Shown piece after piece: positions 57,750 to 64,000 of a stretch of DNA of 64,000 bases. Origin of the DNA: Bombyx mori. Taxonomy: Eukaryota; Arthropoda; Insecta; Lepidoptera; Bombycidae. Made by a program: the position numbers and the translations under genes. Within the stretch, counting starts at the first letter, position 1, and every line of letters starts with the position of its first letter. The stretch lies in assembly GCF_030269925.1 (NCBI RefSeq), contig NC_085108.1, positions 2,914,001 to 2,978,000 on the forward strand. Direction: 5' to 3'. The notes below the pieces were generated by a model. The model did not search any database. It was not told the origin of the DNA and worked only from the letters and a program-made list of their open reading frames with translations.

Positions 57750-58062
57750 TGTTGGACGGTTATATTTGAGGGGATTGGGTTCTTTAGGTGATGAGGGGCT
57801 ATTTAAAAACACAACTGCTTCATTATAATTATATTGCAGATAGCTTGAACACTTTAACACTATTATACAATTATTATCTTTATATTTTTTTATGAAACTA
57901 TTACATGTTTGTCTTGCCGTGTCTAGATGAGAAGTCACTGACATTTTCTTACGAGAATACAATGATCTGTTTTTTTTAAACATTTAAAATATTTCTAATA
58001 TTCGAAATCTAATCAAGTGTCAAGTGTTGCCTGCCATTACATTTAATATACAAACTCCAACA
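57750..58062 (-). repeat. 3' LTR of the copia element
   Basis: 313 bp, TGTTGG...CCAACA. By eye it is identical to the 5' LTR over its whole length. Confidence 0.95.
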
Positions 58063-58071
58063 CACCCCCTC
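58063..58071 (-). other. Polypurine tract
   Basis: GAGGGGGTG on the minus strand directly before the 3' LTR; the expected plus-strand DNA primer site. Confidence 0.8.
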
Positions 58072-58384
58072 AACACTTGCACACATTTTTCTCCATCTAT
58101 AATTTAATACCAAAAAAGAATAACGCTAACCTGACCTTCATAAATTAATTCTTTCCATACATACCTAAAAAACCTCACAACCACTTACATTCCGTCACTT
58201 CTACATAATCCCTCTCAATTCAACCAACAACTATTCATTCAACCTTTCAAACTTAATACTATCTTTAATGTCGCTACCTTTAATCCTTTCTTACTTCTCC
58301 AACTCCAATTCGATCAAAAATGTACTTTCATTCAACCATACAACCATTCAACCTTAACTTCCCTCTTGACTCACTATATAAAAC

Positions 58385-58870
58385 CTTAACTATAATAGTC
58401 TAACTCCTTCTCGACTTCCTACATAAACTCTTCAAGTTTATTTAAAACTTTTAACGCCTTCTCAACCTCTTTAATAACCTTAAACGCCTTCTCAACCTCT
58501 TTAATAACCTTAAACGCCTTCTCAACCTCTTTTCTTTAATAACCTTAAACGCCTTCTCAACCTCTTTAATAACCTTAAACGCCTTCTCCACCTCTTTAAT
58601 AACCTTTAACGCCTTCTCAACCTCTTTAATAACCTTTAACTCCTTCTCAACCTCTTTAATAACCTTTAACTCCTTCTCGACTCTAACCCTTAACTCCTTC
58701 TCGACTCTAACCCTTAACTCCTTCTCGACTCTAACCTTTAACTCCTTTTTGACTCTAACCTTTAACTCCTTTTTGACTCTATTACCTTTAAACTCCTTTA
58801 TCTCCTTCTCAACTTATTTAACGTTAATCTCCCTCTCAACTTCTTTAACCTTAATCACCTTCAACTCCAC
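58385..58870 (-). repeat. Minisatellite in the copia 3' region, open on the minus strand
   Basis: Units of 30 bases (GTTATTAAAGAGGTTGAGAA, then GGCGTTTAAG) turn into 20- to 22-base variants (AGAGTCGAGAAGGAGTTAAG) toward 58680-58790. On the minus strand one frame reads through about 100 codons as ten-residue units of the type VIKEVEKAFK, from near 58815 to near 58530, where a 5-base insertion shifts it. There is no ATG in that frame. Confidence 0.85.
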
Positions 58871-59441
58871 TCACAAACCACATAACTCATAACAAATAAC
58901 CTCGCTCAACTTCAACATACTCAACACTTGAATTCACATAACACATACATGACTTTTCATTACCATAACCTTTCATTATCTTAATATCTTTCACTTATTA
59001 AATTTTCTCACTTTCTTTCACATATCCGTTCAATTATTTTAATATAACACAAACCAAATTCCTAACATCTATTATAAAACAACAATAAAACAAAACTATA
59101 AAAGAGACACAAAAGGATATTAAAAAACGACTGTAAATATTTTTGTATCAATAATGTGTAGGTACTTTTTCCACGGCTAGACTATCTATTTTATTTATAG
59201 TATAATTAATAAACAATTATTTTTTTTTTTTAATCACCCCCTTAATTGTTTATGTCGGTGGAAAGAGAGCACCCCCTTAATTTTTGAATTATCCTTGTCT
59301 CTTTTTAGTTATATAAACTGTTGTATAAAACATTGAAATTCCCCTATAAAACTTACAAACTAACAAAAAAAAAAAAAAACAACCCATTTCCCCCGAAACA
59401 CAATAAGTTCACTTTTGAAAAATTAATATACTCCTATCTCA
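58870..59441 (-). other. Untranslated region of the copia element
   Basis: AT-rich, pyrimidine-biased on the plus strand (ACTT/CTTT runs). Two similar segments, ATCACCCCCTTAATTG and GCACCCCCTTAATTT, occur at about 59232 and 59269. Confidence 0.6.
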
Positions 59442-62400
59442 CTATGACACTAGTTTCTTCTGACAGCTTTCAAACTTTATCCTGGGTAAACTTTTCGTTA
59501 GAATATCCGCAATCTGTGACCCAGTTGGACAGTATTTAACTTTAATCTGGTTTTCATCAATCTTTTCTTTAAGGTAGTAATATTTAACATCAATGTGTTT
59601 GCTTCTTTTATTCATAATTCCTTTCTTCATAAGCCAAATCGCAGATTGGTTGTCAACTCGCATTTCAATATCCAAATTTTCATTCGTAATTTCTTTTACC
59701 AGATCTCTAATATATAGCAGTTCCTTACAGCATTCTGCAGCAGCAATATACTCAGCTTCAGTGCTCGAAAGTGCCACAACTGATTGTTTTCTTGAGCTCC
59801 ATGCAATTGGTCCACCATTCATCCAGATCACAAAACCAGAAGTACTTCGTCTCGTGTCAGGATCACCAGCGAAATCAGAATCACAAAAACCTCTCAATAT
59901 ATTGTCACCTTTACTGTAATGAATACCTTTTTCTTTTGAACTTTTAATAAACCTCAAAATATTTTTAACATTGTTTAAATCATTTAAATTTGGACTGTTT
60001 TGATGCCTTGAACAATAGCCTACGTGAAAACTAATGTCAGGTCTTGTTTTGTTTGAGAGATAAAGCAGAGAACCTACCATTTCTCTATAGTCTTCGTGCA
60101 TTTTCTTATCGACTTTGACTGATGGATGTTGCTCCACCAAAATACTCGGGTAGTTGCAATCTCTCACATTGTTCATATTAAATTTTTGTAATAATTTCTC
60201 CGAATATTTTTGTTGATGTAATTTAATACCACTCTTTTCTGTCTCGATTTCTAAACCAATATAATTAGATACTCTCTCAGAAACCCTTAAATCAAATTCT
60301 TTTTTCAATTTATTTATAATTTCCTCTAAATCTTTCAAATTTTCGCCGATTATTATTCCGTCATCTACATAAATTCCTAAATAGATTCTTTTATTTTCTG
60401 TCATATCTAAAATGAATATACATTTATTTAATTTCAATTGTCTGAAACCAATTTCTGATAAAAATTCTGTAAAACGTATATTCCACATTAGGGGAGCCTG
60501 TTTTAAACCATATAAGCTTTTATTTAATTTGCATACTTTGCCCTCACAGTTATTGTAGCCTTTTGGAACCTTCATATATATTGTTTCCTTTAAATTTCCA
60601 TGGAGAAACGCAGTCTTAATATCAAATTGTTTTAATTTTAACCCTTTATCAGCTGCAATAGACAATAAAATTCTCAAAGAAGTAGTGTCTATAACCGGAC
60701 TATATGTTTCATCATAATCTATTTTATATTTTTGTTGAAAACCTCTAGCAACAAGTCTAGCTTTATATCTTCCGTCAGCTTTTACAGAAAAAATCCATTT
60801 ACTTGTAACCAATTTTCTTCCTTCGGCCTCCTTCTTGTCAACTAAAGACCATGTATTATTTTCTTTTAAAGAATCCATTTCTTCTTTAATAGCTTTTAAC
60901 CAGTTTTCTTTTTCTTTTGATTCAATTGCTTCCTCGAACGTCAATAAAGAGAATTCTCCATCTTCCATTATGAAATCTTTGTATCTGTCTGGTGGTCTTC
61001 TGTTCCGCTGCGGTCTTCCAGTTCTTGTATTTTCTAAAACTTGTTCATTAATTCCCTCAGTATTTTCACTGTCAAGAAATTCTTCTCTTTCATCCATATC
61101 ATCATTACTTCTTAAAGTCTCCACCAGATTTTCATTTGTTAATGGGCTATCATTTGTTCCATTTTCATTTTTTTCATTTGCATTTGTTCCTCTGTCATTT
61201 GTTTCACCTTCAATTGTTTCATCTTCATTTGTTTCACTAAATATATTTGTTTCTTCAATATTTATGATTCTTCCTCTTTCTACTCGATTTTCATTTCTTC
61301 CTCTATTATTTTGCCTTATAACAACATCTTCTCGAACTTCATTAACTCCATTACTATTATTTCCTCTAAAATCACCTTCTCGAACTTCTCTGACTTCATC
61401 ATCTGCACGATTATTTTCATTTGTATTATTTCTATTAGTGTTCTCCCTTTCATCACCCCAAAGCCCATTAATTACTTCATTATCTTCTAAGTATCCACCT
61501 AGAATTCCTTGTTCTCCCTCATTAATTCTTACATCCCTTGCTCTTATAATTTTTTGTTCATCTTCAACCCAAATTTTATAACCGTTTCTTACGTAGCCAA
61601 CCAGAATACCTTTTTTACAACGATCATCAAGCTTTTTTAGTCCAGAATTTATTTTAAAATATGTAGTTGAGCCAAATCTTCGAATATTTGAAACATCTGG
61701 TTTTATTCCAAACCACAATTCCGCAGGAGTTTTATTTTTTCCTTTTGTTGGACATCGGTTTAATAAGAAGCTAGCCGTTAGTAATGCTTCTCCCCAGAGA
61801 TATTTGGGTACAGCTCCATCCAAAAGCAAGGCTCTCGTTTTCTCCATAAGAGTACGGTTCAGTCGCTCTGCTTTACCATTCAATTGCGGTGTGTATGGAA
61901 TAGTTAAGTCCAGGACTATTCCTTTATTTTGACACCACGATATTAGACTATTGTTTGAATATTCAGTCCCATTATCACACCTAATCTTTTTTACTTTCAA
62001 TCTAAAATGATTCTCCGCCAAAAATATAAATTGTTTTATTTTATCAAACACATCATTTTTCGACGATAAAAGGTAAACCGCGGAAAAATGAGTAAAATCA
62101 TCCAGAAAGGTGACAAAATATTTATGGTTGTCCCAAGTGGGTAATTCAATTGGGCCGCAAAGATCGGTATGAACAATCTCTAAAGGAGATTTCGCTGCTA
62201 TCCTTTCTTTTCCAAACGGATGCCTACACATTTTAGCCCTAACACAAATCTCACAAAAATTGTCCGAAAAATCTCCCTTAATTTTCATCCCCTTTAAAAA
62301 TTTTGAAAAACGTTGTACTCCAGCAGCGTGACCAAAACGACGGTGCCATAAATCGCAGCTTTCAGTTATATGCACTTCTTTCTTAAACTGAACTCTTATC

Positions 62401-63488
62401 TGAACTTCATATAAGCCAATTTTATTTTTAATTCCGGTTAAAATAACCTTTCCTAATTTTTTAATAGTAACTTTATCATTTTCGAAAATTGCGGTGGCTC
62501 CATTGTCTGTTAAACAGCTCACTGAAATTAGGTTTCTAGATATTCCTGGTACATAAAGAACATTCTCGAATTTCCCGAAATCTGTATTAATATATCCGAC
62601 CGCTGTTGCAACTAAATTTTCTTTATTTGCGCATTTAATCTCTACTTCTATGTCTTCTGTAAAATTTATGAATTCTTTACTTGAAAACATATGTGACGAT
62701 GCTCCAGAATCAAATATAGCATTTATTTTAATAAATTTTGAATTACCACTTACCGAATTATATGTTCTACAAAATTGCTTTATATGCCCTTTCTTACTAC
62801 ACCTGGTACATATTTTGTTTCTATAGCACTCATCCGTACTATGTCCCGACTTGCCGCAGAGGTCGCATTTTTTATTTTTACAGAATCTTGCTATGTGCCC
62901 TGGTTTGTTGCAGATGAAACATCTCTTTTCGTTTCCTTTTAAAATTTCTCGGGATTCTATGATAGAGTTCTCTTTGGTGAATTCCAATTCATTTTTAATT
63001 CTTCGGGTTAATTCGTCTAAATTTTTCTTTTCTACGTCTATATTGTTCCAAATTGATTTGAAAGTATTAAATTTTTCCGGTAATAAATTTAAAATTTTGT
63101 GCATAAATGTTTGTTCTGAAATTTTGTTCTCTTTACTAGTGATTTCAAACTGTATGTTTTGTAATTTATTTATATCTTCTAATATGTTTCCTGAATATTG
63201 CATCTCGAAAAAATTCATTACGTGTTTTATATCTTGTCCTTGTATATTATAATCATACATAAAATCTAATTTTTCAAAAATTTCTATAATTGTTTCCAAA
63301 TTAATTACATAATGTAAATATTTTTCTTCAATATAACTAAATATTATAAATTTTCCCTTATTTTCCAATTTTTCCTCATTTTTACCGTCTATTTTTATAC
63401 CCTTTGTATCCAGCAATAATTTAATTAGCATTCTCCAAGCTTTATAATTATCCTTATTTGTGAAAGGTTTTATCTTTATTGAATCCAT
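59442..63488 (-). CDS. Copia-type Gag-Pol polyprotein
   Basis: A single intact frame of 1348 residues from ATG 63488. Gag occupies about 1-185. Three CCHC zinc knuckles follow (C190-C203, C208-C221, C227-C240); most copia elements have one or two. The aspartic protease motif is D260-S-G. A pre-integrase HHCC finger (H382, H387, C412, C415) leads into the integrase core with D442, D505 and E541. A hydrophilic Asn/Glu-rich linker (about 680-830) with TGRPQRNRRPPDR precedes the reverse transcriptase, with D956 and the YVDD box at 1040-1043. RNase H has D1203/D1205, E1244 and D1279. All catalytic residues looked for are present, so the element may be active. Order protease-integrase-RT-RNase H defines the Ty1/copia class. 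The frame lacks a gag/pol shift. Antisense open frames over it are shadows. Confidence 0.97.
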   Translation of the reverse strand: MDSIKIKPFTNKDNYKAWRMLIKLLLDTKGIKIDGKNEEKLENKGKFIIFSYIEEKYLHYVINLETIIEIFEKLDFMYDYNIQGQDIKHVMNFFEMQYSGNILEDINKLQNIQFEITSKENKISEQTFMHKILNLLPEKFNTFKSIWNNIDVEKKNLDELTRRIKNELEFTKENSIIESREILKGNEKRCFICNKPGHIARFCKNKKCDLCGKSGHSTDECYRNKICTRCSKKGHIKQFCRTYNSVSGNSKFIKINAIFDSGASSHMFSSKEFINFTEDIEVEIKCANKENLVATAVGYINTDFGKFENVLYVPGISRNLISVSCLTDNGATAIFENDKVTIKKLGKVILTGIKNKIGLYEVQIRVQFKKEVHITESCDLWHRRFGHAAGVQRFSKFLKGMKIKGDFSDNFCEICVRAKMCRHPFGKERIAAKSPLEIVHTDLCGPIELPTWDNHKYFVTFLDDFTHFSAVYLLSSKNDVFDKIKQFIFLAENHFRLKVKKIRCDNGTEYSNNSLISWCQNKGIVLDLTIPYTPQLNGKAERLNRTLMEKTRALLLDGAVPKYLWGEALLTASFLLNRCPTKGKNKTPAELWFGIKPDVSNIRRFGSTTYFKINSGLKKLDDRCKKGILVGYVRNGYKIWVEDEQKIIRARDVRINEGEQGILGGYLEDNEVINGLWGDERENTNRNNTNENNRADDEVREVREGDFRGNNSNGVNEVREDVVIRQNNRGRNENRVERGRIINIEETNIFSETNEDETIEGETNDRGTNANEKNENGTNDSPLTNENLVETLRSNDDMDEREEFLDSENTEGINEQVLENTRTGRPQRNRRPPDRYKDFIMEDGEFSLLTFEEAIESKEKENWLKAIKEEMDSLKENNTWSLVDKKEAEGRKLVTSKWIFSVKADGRYKARLVARGFQQKYKIDYDETYSPVIDTTSLRILLSIAADKGLKLKQFDIKTAFLHGNLKETIYMKVPKGYNNCEGKVCKLNKSLYGLKQAPLMWNIRFTEFLSEIGFRQLKLNKCIFILDMTENKRIYLGIYVDDGIIIGENLKDLEEIINKLKKEFDLRVSERVSNYIGLEIETEKSGIKLHQQKYSEKLLQKFNMNNVRDCNYPSILVEQHPSVKVDKKMHEDYREMVGSLLYLSNKTRPDISFHVGYCSRHQNSPNLNDLNNVKNILRFIKSSKEKGIHYSKGDNILRGFCDSDFAGDPDTRRSTSGFVIWMNGGPIAWSSRKQSVVALSSTEAEYIAAAECCKELLYIRDLVKEITNENLDIEMRVDNQSAIWLMKKGIMNKRSKHIDVKYYYLKEKIDENQIKVKYCPTGSQIADILTKSLPRIKFESCQKKLVS

Positions 63489-63590
63489 GTTTGGTTGCTA
63501 TGAATATTCGTATATAAACAGTTTGGTTTCCACGGTAATATTGTAGTCTTTTAAACAGCAAAATATAATAAATATTACCTTTTAAATTTG

Positions 63591-63606
63591 TTCTGGGCCC
63601 ATAACC
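63591..63606 (-). other. Primer binding site
   Basis: GGTTATGGGCCCAGAA on the minus strand immediately after the 5' LTR. It matches the internal anticodon-arm part of initiator-methionine tRNA, the half-tRNA primer known for Drosophila copia. Confidence 0.9.
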
Positions 63607-63919
63607 TGTTGGACGGTTATATTTGAGGGGATTGGGTTCTTTAGGTGATGAGGGGCTATTTAAAAACACAACTGCTTCATTATAATTATATTGCAGATAG
63701 CTTGAACACTTTAACACTATTATACAATTATTATCTTTATATTTTTTTATGAAACTATTACATGTTTGTCTTGCCGTGTCTAGATGAGAAGTCACTGACA
63801 TTTTCTTACGAGAATACAATGATCTGTTTTTTTTAAACATTTAAAATATTTCTAATATTCGAAATCTAATCAAGTGTCAAGTGTTGCCTGCCATTACATT
63901 TAATATACAAACTCCAACA
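63607..63919 (-). repeat. 5' LTR of the copia element
   Basis: 313 bp, TGTTGG...CCAACA. Should hold the element's promoter; TATATTTTTTTATG near the centre is a possible TATA region, but the start site cannot be fixed. Confidence 0.95.
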
Positions 63920-63924
63920 CATTT
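63920..63924. repeat. Target-site duplication of the copia element, right
   Basis: CATTT, matching 57745-57749. Joining the flanks restores an uninterrupted AT-rich sequence. Confidence 0.9.
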
Positions 63925-64000
63925 GAAAACTAATTCACGTTCCAATTAAGCTTCGGTATAATTCGGCATTGTGCGTCACTGAGTCGCATTATACTCTGTA

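Larger units (their letters stand above)
57750..63919 (-). mobile_element. Complete Ty1/copia LTR retrotransposon
   Basis: 6170 bp with two matching 313-bp LTRs, a tRNA-iMet-type primer binding site, a polypurine tract, a single uninterrupted Gag-Pol frame and a 5-bp target duplication. Identical LTRs indicate a recent insertion. An unusual feature is the 1.4-kb stretch between the Gag-Pol stop and the 3' LTR. The element separates the HINT paralog exons from the end of the window. Confidence 0.97.

Noticed and set aside
57726..57983. 85-codon minus-strand frame (and its copy near 63454-63840)
   Set aside because: Lies within the LTRs; no known domain, identical in both LTRs because the LTRs are copies.
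58450..58760. Regular repeats resembling an array
   Set aside because: No spacers of constant length and no associated genes; a minisatellite inside a retrotransposon of an insect genome, not CRISPR.
60835..61581. 248-codon plus-strand open frame, Ser/Phe-rich
   Set aside because: Antisense of the Asn/Glu-rich linker of copia Gag-Pol; composition explained by that.

Overview
The window is nuclear DNA of a lepidopteran, almost certainly the silkworm Bombyx mori or a very close relative. An ecdysis-triggering-hormone precursor encodes peptides I recognise as the silkworm ones. The intergenic DNA is AT-rich and crowded with Bombyx-type tRNA-headed SINEs, LINE 3' ends and Helitron-like elements. 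All genes are of eukaryotic type, with GT-AG introns. Protein-coding exons fill only a few percent; transposable elements (TEs) fill a large share of the rest.

Layout. 1-13 kb: gene-poor, with one U6 snRNA gene (minus, 2463-2569), a hAT-type MITE with a perfect 8-bp target duplication, a 168-bp MITE and many SINE/LINE fragments. 13.3-21.2 kb: a minus-strand gene of at least eight exons, encoding a G-patch protein whose C-terminal domain resembles DUF4780; its 5' end is not resolved and may lie as far up as a coding exon at 32386-32786. 21-35 kb: TEs, many nested. 35.3-40.6 kb: a plus-strand gene of six or seven exons encoding an NKRF-like protein (XRN2-binding XTBD domain, dsRNA-binding motif, G-patch, R3H-like end). 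The two G-patch genes share an 88-nt G-patch exon with the same intron phases. 41-46 kb: broken Helitron-like elements, a decayed autonomous-type Helitron coding region with five exact-period 69-bp repeats, and a roughly 325-bp inverted duplication with a 267-bp spacer. 48.4-50.7 kb: the three-exon ecdysis triggering hormone gene (plus). 53.3-54.9 kb: HINT1 (minus). 55.3-57.2 kb: two exons of a HINT1 paralog (minus) that has lost the catalytic histidine. 57.75-63.92 kb: a complete Ty1/copia retrotransposon (minus) with apparently identical 313-bp LTRs, a 5-bp target duplication and an intact 1348-residue Gag-Pol.

Repeat families named below by letter: T = LINE-like 3' tail (ACTGGTGGTAGGACC..., ending AGCAATAAAA); S = SINE made of a tRNA-like head joined to a T tail; C = repeat starting ACTGGTGGCCCGGAGGCC; B = LINE fragment carrying GAGAAACTCAGTGGGCT; I = LINE tail ending in TCTGCCTACAAGGGCAAT; D, E1, E2, F = Helitron-like elements with a CTAG end; G, H, J, K = MITE-like elements. 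These letters are mine, not database names.

The genes do not form one pathway. ETH is a peptide hormone precursor driving moulting behaviour; HINT1 is a housekeeping nucleotide hydrolase; the NKRF-like protein is expected in nuclear/nucleolar RNA processing with XRN2. The strongest leads are the catalytically broken HINT paralog beside HINT1, the convergent-family pair of G-patch genes with one member fused to a DUF4780-like domain, the long near-perfect inverted repeat carrying a small ORF that runs into a splice donor, and a copia 3' region containing an open, coiled-coil-like minisatellite.
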